Origin: Bacteroidota bacterium
GTDB taxonomy: Bacteria; Bacteroidota; Bacteroidia; 2-12-FULL-35-15
Reading direction: 5' to 3'
Length of the DNA stretch: 52,951 nucleotides
NCBI GenBank assembly: GCA_025363555.1
Contig: JANYDQ010000397.1
Span: 1-52,951 of the forward strand
The position numbers and the translations under genes were made by a program. This document shows, one piece after another, positions 1-9,789 of the stretch; position 1 is the first letter of the stretch, and each line of letters opens with the position of its first letter. The notes under the pieces are model-generated. The model was not told the origin of the DNA. It saw only the letters and a program-made list of their open reading frames with translations, and ran no database searches.

Positions 1-2
1 CA

Positions 3-305
3 GCAAAACTGATAGATAACCAAATGACAGGAATTAATAATACAATTACTAAACCTATAACTTTTGAAGTTTCCCCTAACCCCACCTCCGGCACCTTCCA
101 AATCAATTATACCTCCTCACAAAAAACACAACTGCAAATAAACATTACCAATGTAGCAGGTAAACTAATTTTTTCAGAAACTACAACCCAACCCCAAAGC
201 GAATACAAAAAAGATATAGATATGAGCAAACAGGCAAAAGGGGTGTATTATATAGAAGTGGTGGCAGATGGAAAACGGGAGGTGAAGAAGGTGGTGGTGG
301 AGTGA
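3..305 (+). CDS. C-terminal end of a T9SS type A sorting-domain protein (partial, continues upstream of window)
   Basis: Frame is open to the window edge (AKLIDNQMTGINN...). 'VSPNPTSGTFQINY...NVAGKLI...KGVYYIEVVADGKREVKKVVVE' is a classic Por-secretion-tail pattern. Confidence 0.85.
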   Translation, partial: AKLIDNQMTGINNTITKPITFEVSPNPTSGTFQINYTSSQKTQLQINITNVAGKLIFSETTTQPQSEYKKDIDMSKQAKGVYYIEVVADGKREVKKVVVE

Positions 306-398
306 GGGGAATTATGAATTACAAATTAACCTTTATACGTTTGCGGGTGAAAACACGGGCAAAGGCAAGAAATTATTACTGTATTATAACAGGGAAAC

Positions 399-836
399 TT
401 AATCTCTGTATAAATCAAAAACCATTTCTACCATTCTTCCCCCATCGGAAAAAATTACATTGCTCGATAATTTCTTCATCAAAAAAATACCTCTTCCGTT
501 TGGTTCGTATATGCGGGAAGGACTGGTTGGGTCGGGCACTGAATTGGGGTCGAACCCTTTTCCTTCATCTTTTACAGTAAAAGAAAGGAATCGTTCGCCT
601 CTCACTTCAAAAGAAAGACGCACTTTTTTGGTTGCGTCAAATTTATTTCCATGTTTAATAGCGTTAGATACACCTTCGTTCAGCACTACCCAGATGTCGC
701 TGCAATATTCATCTGAAATAAAATACTCTTCTCTGACTTTTGAAATGAGTTCGTCAACCGCGTTGACACTTTTTAGTTTCGATTCTAAAACTAATTTTTG
801 AGTTTTGTGCTCAATGTCGATAAAAGTAGGATTCAT
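399..836 (-). CDS. ATP-binding protein, HATPase_c_2 / anti-sigma regulatory factor (RsbW-like Ser/Thr kinase fold)
   Basis: 145 aa; 'ALNEGVSNAIKHGNK' type N-box (VVLNEGVSNAIKHGN) and 'VKDEGKGFDP...GRGIFLMKKL' G-boxes. Confidence 0.85.
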   Translation of the reverse strand: MNPTFIDIEHKTQKLVLESKLKSVNAVDELISKVREEYFISDEYCSDIWVVLNEGVSNAIKHGNKFDATKKVRLSFEVRGERFLSFTVKDEGKGFDPNSVPDPTSPSRIYEPNGRGIFLMKKLSSNVIFSDGGRMVEMVFDLYRD

Positions 837-945
837 GGTTTCTAAATTTTCTGCTAAATTATACTATCTATTTTTGAAAAACAAATTTTCAGGCATATTT
901 ATACTAACACAAAATAAGGTACCCAAAAAGTTTAGAACTATTTAG

Positions 946-953
946 TAGATTTG
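946..953 (+). promoter_or_regulatory. Bacteroidota -7 element (TAGATTTG) upstream of the M42 peptidase gene
   Basis: Exact TANNTTTG match ~73 bp upstream of the ATG at 1026. Confidence 0.5.
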
Positions 954-1025
954 CATCTTGCTTTATGACGATACCAATTGTCGGAGTAAGTTAGTATCCT
1001 AAAACAAAATCATTAATTTAAAATT

Positions 1026-1937
1026 ATGAAACTATTAAAAGAAATGTGTGCTATACATGCACCATCGGGCAATGAAGCACCAATGACAAAATTCTTATTA
1101 AATTATATTGATAAGAATAAAAAGAAATGGAAACACAAACCTAAACTATTTTCGGGTGACGGTTTCCAGGATTGTATAGTGTTGGTATTTGGCAAACCAC
1201 GCACAGCAGTATTTGCTCATATAGATAGTATTGGTTTTACAGTTAGGTATGGAAAAGAATTGGTGAAAATTGGCGGTCCGAGAACGGTAAATGGTTTTAA
1301 ACTGGTGGGTGAAGATGAGAAAGGAAAAATTGATTGCTCCCTTTTGATAGATGGTGAAAATAATATGTCTTATAAATTTAAACGCGAACTGGAAAGAGGA
1401 ACTGAACTTACTTTTAAACCCGACTGGCGCGAAACAAAAGAATATGTGCAATGTTGTTATATGGACAATCGCCTGGGAGTTTGGAATGCACTGAAAGTGG
1501 CAGAAACATTGAAAGATGGAATACTTGTTTTTTCCTGCTGGGAAGAGCATGGTGGAGGAAGTGTTTCGTATTTGCAAAAATTTATTTACGATAAATACAA
1601 AGTGAAGCAAGCTATCATTTCCGACATTACCTGGGTAACACCCGGTGTGCCTCATGGAAAAGGAGTTGTGATTTCTTTGCGGGATAGCTTAGTTCCGCGC
1701 AAATCTTATGTGGATAAAATAATTGCAATTGCGAAAAAATCCAATGTTCCTTACCAACTTGAAGTGGAAGGAACTGGAGGAAGTGATGCCAAGGAACTAC
1801 AAATGGCAGAAGTGCCGTGGGATTGGTGTTTTATAGGTGCTCCCGAAGACCATGTACATACTCCGGATGAAAAAGTATTTAAGAATGATATTGATGCGAT
1901 GGTGAAAATGTATAAGGTGTTGATGGAAAAATTGTAG
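1026..1937 (+). CDS. M42-family (M20/M28-like) zinc aminopeptidase
   Basis: 303 aa; 'AIHAPSGNE', 'VFAHIDSIGF', 'YMDNRLGVW', 'CWEEHGGG', 'EGTGGSDAKELQ', 'EDHVHTPDEK' metal/active-site-like motifs. Confidence 0.8.
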   Translation: MKLLKEMCAIHAPSGNEAPMTKFLLNYIDKNKKKWKHKPKLFSGDGFQDCIVLVFGKPRTAVFAHIDSIGFTVRYGKELVKIGGPRTVNGFKLVGEDEKGKIDCSLLIDGENNMSYKFKRELERGTELTFKPDWRETKEYVQCCYMDNRLGVWNALKVAETLKDGILVFSCWEEHGGGSVSYLQKFIYDKYKVKQAIISDITWVTPGVPHGKGVVISLRDSLVPRKSYVDKIIAIAKKSNVPYQLEVEGTGGSDAKELQMAEVPWDWCFIGAPEDHVHTPDEKVFKNDIDAMVKMYKVLMEKL

Positions 1938-1966
1938 TTTTTTAGTATTGAGTCCTAAAGTAGTAT

Positions 1967-2026
1967 GTATTGAGTACAAAGTATAAAGTACAAAGTATAA
2001 TAGGTGCAATACTTTGTACTCAATAC
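1967..2026. repeat. 18-bp perfect inverted repeat (GTATTGAGTACAAAGTAT / ATACTTTGTACTCAATAC), 24-nt loop
   Basis: Arms 1967-1984 and 2009-2026, in the gap between two convergent genes. Confidence 0.85.
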
Positions 2027-2036
2027 TAAATACTTT

Positions 2037-4727
2037 TTACTTCACCACAAAACTCTTCACCCCATTCAACTTCTTACTTTTTATTTTAGCGAAATACATT
2101 CCGGGAACTAAATTTAATTTTTCCTGGTAAGTAGTTTGCCCGGTTAAGGTGGATGAATAAGCCAATCGTCCCATAATATCTATTACCTCTAAATTAATTA
2201 GTTCTTCTTTTGAATTAGCGTCATTCAAATGAATGGTAAAACTTCCATCGTTTGGAGAAGGGTATAATTCCACTCCTATTTCAGTTGGTTTGGTATTGTC
2301 CACACTGGTAACCATTGATGATAATGTGTTTTCCCAAATGCCTCTTCCGAAAGTAGAAATATAAATTTTATCTAACAAAGGATTAAAATCAATATCCGAA
2401 CAAATAACATTTGGCAATCCTGAACTTTCGTTTACCCATGCTGTTCCTTGCGAATTTAAAATATAAATTCCTAAATCGGTGGCAATCATCAGGTCGTTAG
2501 AAGCAGGAACTGTTTTGATACAATTAACAGGAATGTCAGGTAAATTAAGAGAAATGTTTGTCCACGTTGCCCCTGCATTGGTAGTTTTAAAAACTTTGTT
2601 TCCGGCACTGAAACCGGCCATGCAAACAAACGCCATATTCGAATTGGTTTGGTTTACATCAATGCCTGTAATATATAAGGTATCGGGCAAACCAGTTGTA
2701 ATGTCTGTCCACGAATTACCCCCGTCTTGTGTAACATACATAGTGGATGGGGAACTAAATTCATACCTTATTCTTCTTGCTCCGTAAATTACATTTGGAT
2801 TACTGTTACTCACCGCCAATGCAGACATTTCGTTATCGTGAATTGCATTGGGAGGCATTGGAGATAGTGGATTCCAGAAGAAACCACCGTCAGTAGATTT
2901 TACTACGTTGGTAAAACCCACATAAATGGTTCCGGGGTTATTATAATCGGCAGTAATGGGCGACAACCATTCCCCTGTTTCATTATTTACATTCACATTC
3001 ACTCCATTACTTGATAATCCCCCATTAGTTGAAACAAAAAAGTTTCCATATTGAGAAGAACCAATTACTATACTATCGTTTAACGGGTCACAGTAATTAT
3101 CCATTCCATCTCCTCCAAAAATAGTGTTCCATGAAGTGCCGTTAAAATACATGGTGGCATTATCCTGCGCACCTGCCACAAGCCTGTCCGCAGCATTGCG
3201 GGAAGATGACAAACGATAAAAGGAGGTAATATTCATACCGTTGCTGATGGTTGTCCATTGCGTGGGCCAGGGAGTTCCCCCGGTTGCATCGGTCCATGTT
3301 TCAGGAGTTATGCTCGTGGTTCTGTATAAGCCACCATCGCTGCATACAAAAATATTTCCGGTAGAAGATTGTGTTTCTATAAAATGAATATCACCATGCA
3401 AAGTAGCGCCATATTGCAACGTCCAATGACTAACCGGGTTAAACGTTTGCGCCCCGTCTGTAGAACACCAAATATTTACCCCACCCACATACACCTTGTT
3501 TTTATCAGTTGCATTTACGGTAAAACCCAAATCGTATGTCCCCTGTCCGCCTGTAGCAGTGCCCATTCCCCCTTCCAGCATATTTACACCCGGGTTAATG
3601 TAATTCCAGGTAACACCGGCATCTGTTGATTTATATATACCTGCAGAACCTTCGTCCACTCCCACTGTCATTGCATAAATATAATTGTGGTCGGAGGCTG
3701 CAATCGCTAATTTAATTCTTTTCACTACACCTGTTGGCGGAATGCCCGTGTTGAGCATCGTCCATGTATTTCCAAAATCAAGAGATTTGTAAATACCTGC
3801 CGCACCAATGTTCTGAAAAGACAACCAACCGGTGGAAGCATATAATATACTGGGATTGGTGGGGTCTTTTTGTAAATCCCAAAAAAGGGAATCGAGGGTA
3901 TGTGTCCAGGTTCCTCCACCATTTGTGGAAGTGTACATTCCACTGACACCGCAGGCAATTACCTGGTTGCTGTTTGCAGGGTTCACCATTATTTTCCGAA
4001 TCAGGGAAGCATCTCCGTTGGTTAGCTGAAAGGTCAATGCAGTTGGGTTCCATGTTAAGCCGCCATCGGTGGTTTTATATACTCCCAAACCATAATGGGT
4101 ATGGCGTTTTCTTCCGTCCAAATTCAATGCTACATCAATGTATTCGAAATCGCACACGGAGATATACATGGTGTTAGGGTTGTTCGGGTCAATGCAAATA
4201 TCTGAAATGCGGTCTATAGGTAAATTATCGGTGAGGGGTGTCCAGTTTACCCCGTTGTCAATGGTTTTCCAAACTCCACCCTGTGCCACTCCCACAAAAT
4301 AAGTGTTTGCATTGGTGGGGTGAAATGCAATGCAGTTTATCCGTCCTATCCCGTTCTGCATATAGCCGGTTTCGTTTCCGGGTAATGTGTAAGGCCCTAC
4401 AGGTGACCATGAAGAACGCAAAAATTTTTCGGAGTGTTGTGCGTTTTTTTCGTTTGCTGCTTTCACTGCTTCATCAATATAAATAGATGCTTTCCCTGGA
4501 TTGCCTTGACCATCCAGGTGCATTTCCATTTCGTTTTCCCAGCGTTTAAAATATTTCCAGTGTTTGGTATGTTTCAAATCGGTATGGCTTGCCCATTCGT
4601 TAAACTGGCGTTGCATTTCCTTAAAACTTTGCGGTTGCCCGGATGTGTTTTTCAGAAATGCCTGTGCATTGCAAACTGAAATACTATATACTAGTATAGT
4701 GGTGATTGTAGCTTTTATGATTTTCAT
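2037..4727 (-). CDS. Secreted BNR/sortilin (VPS10)-like repeat protein with T9SS type A sorting domain
   Basis: 896 aa; signal peptide; repeated 'GVYKTTDGGLTWN'-type BNR/Asp-box motifs; C-terminal 'ELYPSPNDGSFTIHL...GMYFAKIKSKKLNGVKSFVVK'. Confidence 0.9.
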   Translation of the reverse strand: MKIIKATITTILVYSISVCNAQAFLKNTSGQPQSFKEMQRQFNEWASHTDLKHTKHWKYFKRWENEMEMHLDGQGNPGKASIYIDEAVKAANEKNAQHSEKFLRSSWSPVGPYTLPGNETGYMQNGIGRINCIAFHPTNANTYFVGVAQGGVWKTIDNGVNWTPLTDNLPIDRISDICIDPNNPNTMYISVCDFEYIDVALNLDGRKRHTHYGLGVYKTTDGGLTWNPTALTFQLTNGDASLIRKIMVNPANSNQVIACGVSGMYTSTNGGGTWTHTLDSLFWDLQKDPTNPSILYASTGWLSFQNIGAAGIYKSLDFGNTWTMLNTGIPPTGVVKRIKLAIAASDHNYIYAMTVGVDEGSAGIYKSTDAGVTWNYINPGVNMLEGGMGTATGGQGTYDLGFTVNATDKNKVYVGGVNIWCSTDGAQTFNPVSHWTLQYGATLHGDIHFIETQSSTGNIFVCSDGGLYRTTSITPETWTDATGGTPWPTQWTTISNGMNITSFYRLSSSRNAADRLVAGAQDNATMYFNGTSWNTIFGGDGMDNYCDPLNDSIVIGSSQYGNFFVSTNGGLSSNGVNVNVNNETGEWLSPITADYNNPGTIYVGFTNVVKSTDGGFFWNPLSPMPPNAIHDNEMSALAVSNSNPNVIYGARRIRYEFSSPSTMYVTQDGGNSWTDITTGLPDTLYITGIDVNQTNSNMAFVCMAGFSAGNKVFKTTNAGATWTNISLNLPDIPVNCIKTVPASNDLMIATDLGIYILNSQGTAWVNESSGLPNVICSDIDFNPLLDKIYISTFGRGIWENTLSSMVTSVDNTKPTEIGVELYPSPNDGSFTIHLNDANSKEELINLEVIDIMGRLAYSSTLTGQTTYQEKLNLVPGMYFAKIKSKKLNGVKSFVVK

Positions 4728-4883
4728 TAGTACAGTTGATTAAATTAGGTTATAAAAGTAAGGAAAAAATAATAGAAACCAAATAATAGTATGAATAAGT
4801 GCCATCTGATAATCAGGACTAATTTAGAAATTATTAGAAGGAACAAATTTAACAGAACGTTCTGCAAATGAGATTATTTTTTA

Positions 4884-4911
4884 TTTGAAGCATCTTTTTT
4901 ACTTAGTTTTG
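4884..4911 (+). promoter_or_regulatory. Predicted Bacteroidota promoter (TTTG ... TAGTTTTG)
   Basis: TTTG at 4884-4887 and TAGTTTTG (TANNTTTG) at 4904-4911, 16-nt spacer (slightly short), 27 nt before the TTG start at 4939. Confidence 0.5.
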
Positions 4912-4938
4912 CAACCGTAATTATATTAATTTTATAAA

Positions 4939-5700
4939 TTGACAAATAAAGAGCGTACCTATAGTTTACCTGTGTTGCTTTATCATCGGATTGTAAATAA
5001 ACATTCGGTGATAGGAAAGCATAAAATATATGTATGGGAAAATGAGTTGGAAAAACAACTTGAGTATTTAAAAAAAAATGGATACGAAACCATTACTTTT
5101 TTTGATTTGCAGGAAAATCCGACCATGAATTTGAAAAAAAAAGTGTTAATTACCTTTGATGACGGATACGAGGATAATTACACACTATTGTTTCCATTGC
5201 TGAAAAAATATAATTTCAAAGCGGTTATTTACCTGGTTACACAGGTAAATCACAACAGCTGGGGAGTGAACGAAGGAGAGCCGAGGATAAATATGATGAC
5301 AGATGAACAGAAAAAAATAATGAGTGATTATGGAATTGAAATGGGAGGGCACACCCGCACTCATATTGATTTGTCTAAATGTTCAGAAACGCAGTGCCTG
5401 AACGAAATAGCGGGTTGCAAATCGGATGTAGAAAAGCTTACCGGCAAAAAAGCAATTAGTTTTGCCTATCCTTTCGGAGGAATTAATGAAGCGGTAAAAC
5501 GGGTTACAAAACAAGCCGATTATATATATGCAGTATCAACCAACACAGGACCAAAAAAATTTGGAGTGGATGATTTTCAAATAAGAAGAATAGAAATAAC
5601 TCCAAAAACAACAATGAGAAGTTTTAAAAACAAAATAAGCGGATATTATTTTTATCCTTCTTTTATAAAATCTTTTTTTACAGGAAACCAAACAAAATAA
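4939..5700 (+). CDS. Polysaccharide deacetylase family protein (TTG start)
   Basis: 253 aa; 'LLYHRI', 'VLITFDDGYEDNYTLLFPLLKKY', 'EMGGHTRTHIDLS', 'ISFAYPFGG' are NodB-homology motifs. Confidence 0.9.
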   Translation: MTNKERTYSLPVLLYHRIVNKHSVIGKHKIYVWENELEKQLEYLKKNGYETITFFDLQENPTMNLKKKVLITFDDGYEDNYTLLFPLLKKYNFKAVIYLVTQVNHNSWGVNEGEPRINMMTDEQKKIMSDYGIEMGGHTRTHIDLSKCSETQCLNEIAGCKSDVEKLTGKKAISFAYPFGGINEAVKRVTKQADYIYAVSTNTGPKKFGVDDFQIRRIEITPKTTMRSFKNKISGYYFYPSFIKSFFTGNQTK

Positions 5701-5723
5701 ATTTTGGATTTAGAATTTGTATT

Positions 5724-6260
5724 ATGGAAACAGAATTGACAGCCGGAACCCGGATAGATCACGAAAAATATGGCGAGGGAATAATTAGTTCGGTAAGTAT
5801 TTCCGGCTACGAAGTATTTTTTGCTCGAGGAGGAAAAATGGAACTTTCTAAATCGAATTCAGAATTTGAAGTGATGGAAGCGATAGAATCTACTGACAAT
5901 TCTCCTAAAATAAGTATTGCAGAACTTGAAAAAGTTTTTGATTATTTACTTGAAAAAACAGGAACTGTTCCCCAAATAATTGAATTTGCTGATAAGTGGA
6001 CAGGAGGAAAATTGATTTTGAAACCACAGGACGACCAACTCAAACCACATGAAATACCTTTGGATGGATTTTTTCATAAAATAGTGATGGTTCGCGACCG
6101 ATTGAGAGTGCTGGAACAAAATATTAACAGCCACCCCAAGCTAACTGATGAAGACAAAGTCAACCTTCAGCAATACATTACCCGGATTTATGGAAGCCTT
6201 ACCAGTTTCAATATTATGTTTAAAAACAAAGAAGACCATTTTGTTGGAACAGGCAAATAA
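5724..6260 (+). CDS. Conserved hypothetical protein
   Basis: 178 aa ORF, co-directional with good spacing; N-terminal 'GTRIDHEKYGEGIISSV' resembles small SH3-like beta domains at PcrA/UvrD C-termini. Confidence 0.6.
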   Translation: METELTAGTRIDHEKYGEGIISSVSISGYEVFFARGGKMELSKSNSEFEVMEAIESTDNSPKISIAELEKVFDYLLEKTGTVPQIIEFADKWTGGKLILKPQDDQLKPHEIPLDGFFHKIVMVRDRLRVLEQNINSHPKLTDEDKVNLQQYITRIYGSLTSFNIMFKNKEDHFVGTGK

Positions 6261-6313
6261 ATTATTCACTTATTGCCAGTGAACAAATGCACTATTGAAT
6301 TAATAAATTAAAG

Positions 6314-7195
6314 ATGAAAGTATCAGGATTTTCTTTTATAAAAAATGCATTGAAATATGATTACCCCATTATGGAAGCTATTCATTCCATACTTCCGATT
6401 TGCGATGAATTTGTTATTGCAGTTGGCAAATCAGATGATGATACGTTGAATTTTATTAAATCCATTGACTCTCCAAAAATAAAAATCATAGAAACTGTTT
6501 GGGATGAAAAATTGAGAGAAGGTGGCAGAGTTCTTTCTGATGAAACTAATAAAGCTTATCGTTCTATTGCTCCCGATAGCGACTGGTGCTTTTATATCCA
6601 GGGTGATGAAGTAATTCATGAAAAATACCTTGATGCCATTAAAAACGCGATGGTGAAATATAAAGACGATAAGCAGGTGGATGGATTATTGTTTGAGCAT
6701 TTGAATTTCTATGGTTCGTATGATTATATAGCAGATTCACGCAACTGGAATAAAAAAGAAATTCGTGTTATTAAAAACAATAACGAGTTTTATTCTTATA
6801 AAGATGCAATGAGTTTCAGGAAAGGGAAGGATGTGAAATTAGACGTAGTAATGGTGGATGCTTGTATCTATCATTACGGCTGGGTGAAACAACCTGAAGC
6901 AATGCAGTTGAAACAACTTGAATTTCATAAACTCTGGCATGATGATAAATGGGTGGAAGAAAACATTCCGAAGGTAGATGAATTTGATTATTCTAAAATT
7001 GATTCTGTTTCCTTATTTAAAGGCACCCATCCCAAAGTGATGCAAGAACGATTAAAGAGATTGAACTGGAAATTTTCGTTCGATCCTACAAAAGGGAAAA
7101 AACAATCTGTTAGAAAAAGGGTTTTGAATTTTATTTACCAGGAAACAGGATTGCATATAGGGGAGTTTAAAAACTATAACCTTATCAGGAAATAA
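6314..7195 (+). CDS. Glycosyltransferase family 2-like protein
   Basis: 293 aa; 'FIKNALKYDYPIMEAIHSILPICDEFVIAVGKSDDDT...WCFYIQGDEVIH' GT2-like pattern. Confidence 0.75.
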   Translation: MKVSGFSFIKNALKYDYPIMEAIHSILPICDEFVIAVGKSDDDTLNFIKSIDSPKIKIIETVWDEKLREGGRVLSDETNKAYRSIAPDSDWCFYIQGDEVIHEKYLDAIKNAMVKYKDDKQVDGLLFEHLNFYGSYDYIADSRNWNKKEIRVIKNNNEFYSYKDAMSFRKGKDVKLDVVMVDACIYHYGWVKQPEAMQLKQLEFHKLWHDDKWVEENIPKVDEFDYSKIDSVSLFKGTHPKVMQERLKRLNWKFSFDPTKGKKQSVRKRVLNFIYQETGLHIGEFKNYNLIRK

Positions 7196-7268
7196 TTTAA
7201 GAATTTCAGGTTAAAAATATTTTTCAATATAAGCGTTAACTCTATAAATTTAGCTAAAAATCAGTATT

Positions 7269-7637
7269 ATGCTGTTAAATGATTTTTTTAAAATAAAGAA
7301 TATTAAAAATGGAGAAAAGTATATAGTAAGTATTGAAATGAATGCCGAACATAAAATATATGGAGGGCATTTCCCTGGCAACCCTGTTGCTCCAGGCGTG
7401 TGTTTAACACAAATGGTAAAAGAAACTATAGAACATATTACAGGGCAACATTTAACTATGACTACTGGCGACAATATAAAATTTACCGCTGTTCTTAATC
7501 CTGATTTAAACAAAAATATAACAATGACTTTAAGTATAAAAAACAAAGAAGAGGGTTTGTTATATGCCGATAGTAGTATTTCTGAAGGAGAGATGAAATT
7601 CTTTTCTTTCAAAGGAACTTTTAAAATAAACAAATAA
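7269..7637 (+). CDS. 3-hydroxyacyl-ACP dehydratase-like hotdog-fold protein (FabZ/FabA-like)
   Basis: 122 aa; 'YGGHFPGNPVAPGVCLTQMVKE' matches the FabZ 'GHFPxxPVxPGV' motif. Confidence 0.8.
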   Translation: MLLNDFFKIKNIKNGEKYIVSIEMNAEHKIYGGHFPGNPVAPGVCLTQMVKETIEHITGQHLTMTTGDNIKFTAVLNPDLNKNITMTLSIKNKEEGLLYADSSISEGEMKFFSFKGTFKINK

Positions 7638-7710
7638 ATTAATTCTCACTTTTTGGCTTAAAAATTGTAAAGAAAAACACCTGATTTCACAACCAATAAA
7701 ATTAAAATTT

Positions 7711-9153
7711 ATGCTAACAAATTTCTCAAAAATAACTACCGCTTTGTCTGTTTTTATATCTGCCATTTCATTTGCAGGAAATACAGAAGGATATAACATT
7801 AAAATAAGTGCCAAAGGGCTTAAAGAAGGCGACAAATGCCTGCTTGCAAATTATTATGGCGACAAGCAATACATCAAGGATTCGGCAAGAGCTGATGCTA
7901 AAGGAGAAGTTCTTTTTAAAGGAAAAGAAAAACTTGCACAGGGAATTTATTTATTTGTTCCTCCCAGCAAGAACAAATATTTTGATTTTGTGATGGATGC
8001 TGACCAAAATTTTGCGTTGGAAACAGATACACTGGATTATGTTAAATATATGAAAACAAAAGGTTCGGAAGAGAATAAATTTTTTTATGATTATCAAAAC
8101 TTCATGTCCGCCAAACAAAAACAAGTAGAGCCAATGCGGGCAAGGGTAAATGCACTAAAAAAAGGAAACGACTCTATTAAAATTATCCAGGATAAATTAG
8201 TAGAAATAGATAAAGAAGTTAAAACTTACAAATTGGATTTCATAAAAAACAATCCTAAATCGTTTGTTGCAAAACTATTTAAATCAATGGAAGAAACGGA
8301 AATTCCGGAAGCACCAATTTTATCCAACGGTAGAAAAGACTCCACATTTGCATATCATTATTATAAAACACACTTTTGGGACAACTTTGATTTTAGTGAT
8401 GACCGCCTGTTGAGAACTCCAATATTTGGAAATAAAATTAAACAATATATGGAAAAACTCACCCCTCAAACTCCTGACTCTATTGATATTTCATGCGATT
8501 ACCTTGCAAACAAAGCAAGAGCGAACCATGAAGTATTTAAATATGTAGTGTACTGGTTAACTTTTACATACGAAGATTCAAAGATAATGGGCATGGATGC
8601 GGTATTTGTGCACATGGTTAACGGGTATCTCAAAGAATCTGACTGGGTAGATTCTACACATCAGTACAAAATGAAAGACAGAGTGCGAACTTTAGAGCCA
8701 TTATTATTGGGTAAAAAAGCTCCCGGTATAACGATGCCGGATTCATTGGGCAAAAATATTTCTTTGTATGATGTGAAAGCAAAATATACAGTTGTTATTT
8801 TTTGGGACCACGGTTGCAGTCATTGTAAAAAAGAAGTTCCGAAACTTGTGGATGTATATAATACAAAGTTGAAAGCAAAAGGAGTACAGGTATATGCCGT
8901 GGAAACCGAAGACAAGCCTGAAGACTGGAAAAAATTTATAAGGGACAATAAAATGAACTGGATAAATGTGCATCAGCCGGATGAGTATAGCAGGGCGGTT
9001 ACCAAAAAGATTTATGATATATACAGCACCCCGGTAATTTACTTACTGGATGAAAATAAAATCATTAAAGCAAAGCGAATTGACAGCGACCAGTTAGATG
9101 GCTTTATAGATATGCTGGAGAAAGAGAAGGGGAAAGAAAAAGAGAAGAAATAA
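7711..9153 (+). CDS. Thioredoxin-like TlpA/ResA-family protein with DUF4369/DUF5106-like N-terminal regions
   Basis: 480 aa; signal peptide; C-terminal redoxin domain with 'FWDHGCSHCKKEVPKL' CxxC. Confidence 0.85.
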   Translation: MLTNFSKITTALSVFISAISFAGNTEGYNIKISAKGLKEGDKCLLANYYGDKQYIKDSARADAKGEVLFKGKEKLAQGIYLFVPPSKNKYFDFVMDADQNFALETDTLDYVKYMKTKGSEENKFFYDYQNFMSAKQKQVEPMRARVNALKKGNDSIKIIQDKLVEIDKEVKTYKLDFIKNNPKSFVAKLFKSMEETEIPEAPILSNGRKDSTFAYHYYKTHFWDNFDFSDDRLLRTPIFGNKIKQYMEKLTPQTPDSIDISCDYLANKARANHEVFKYVVYWLTFTYEDSKIMGMDAVFVHMVNGYLKESDWVDSTHQYKMKDRVRTLEPLLLGKKAPGITMPDSLGKNISLYDVKAKYTVVIFWDHGCSHCKKEVPKLVDVYNTKLKAKGVQVYAVETEDKPEDWKKFIRDNKMNWINVHQPDEYSRAVTKKIYDIYSTPVIYLLDENKIIKAKRIDSDQLDGFIDMLEKEKGKEKEKK

Positions 9154-9156
9154 TAT

Positions 9157-9194
9157 AAAAATCCTGCTCACCAAAGTGTTGCAGGATTTTTTTG
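9157..9194 (+). terminator. Rho-independent-type terminator hairpin, possibly bidirectional
   Basis: aaaaatcctgc-(tcaccaaagtgtt)-gcaggattttttt between convergent genes. Confidence 0.75.
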
Positions 9195-9230
9195 AATTCC
9201 ACTTAACTAATATGTATTTAAATTCACGCT

Positions 9231-9665
9231 TTATTTAATCCGGTTAATAACTATCGTATTTCCTCCCGAATAATCAAATTTCCAATCAGCATCAAATATT
9301 TGAGGTAAATAACGTTTATATAAATTAATCCGGGAAGTCAGTTTATCTTCCGGCTCATCTGATTTTGCCAAACCAGTAAATTCATAAGTAACCATTTTGG
9401 GGTGTTGTTCCATAAATAATTTAACTACAGCTACTATGGTATTCATCACCCGGTACATTTCGCCTTTATTAGTAAGAGAGTATTCTTCACCTTCGTATTC
9501 ATCATTGGTAACGCCAAATACAATGGTGGCATGTAGAATATTATCCTGCCTGCGCCCAAAGCGAACTTCGTAATTAACCCCCTTGTCAGTTGTAAAATAA
9601 TACACCCCTGCAGTGCTTATAACTGGTATGATTATTTTATAAATTTCAACAGAATGGTGCTCCAT
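9231..9665 (-). CDS. Hypothetical protein
   Basis: 144 aa ORF with no strong competing frame; bounded by a terminator. Confidence 0.6.
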   Translation of the reverse strand: MEHHSVEIYKIIIPVISTAGVYYFTTDKGVNYEVRFGRRQDNILHATIVFGVTNDEYEGEEYSLTNKGEMYRVMNTIVAVVKLFMEQHPKMVTYEFTGLAKSDEPEDKLTSRINLYKRYLPQIFDADWKFDYSGGNTIVINRIK

Positions 9666-9789
9666 ATATGAATATTAATTTTTTGGTGGGTTAAAATTAT
9701 AAAATTAATTCAAAAAAAACGTTCTTTAATAAATTATATGACATTGTATTATTAGATACCTTTGATGCCTGTACTTAAAATTGTAATCA

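Noticed and set aside
530-560. tRNA-like 'GGGGTCGAACCC' arm
   Set aside because: Lies within the HATPase coding sequence; no cloverleaf partner arms.
460-801. 113-aa + strand ORF (and 302..580 +)
   Set aside because: Antisense to the convincing HATPase gene at 399-836 (-); no domain signal.
1146-1655. 169-aa minus-strand ORF
   Set aside because: Antisense shadow of the M42 peptidase gene; composition is low-complexity and unlike a protein family.
3369-4679. Multiple 60-91 aa ORFs on both strands inside the 896-aa T9SS gene
   Set aside because: Alternate-frame shadows of a well-supported CDS.
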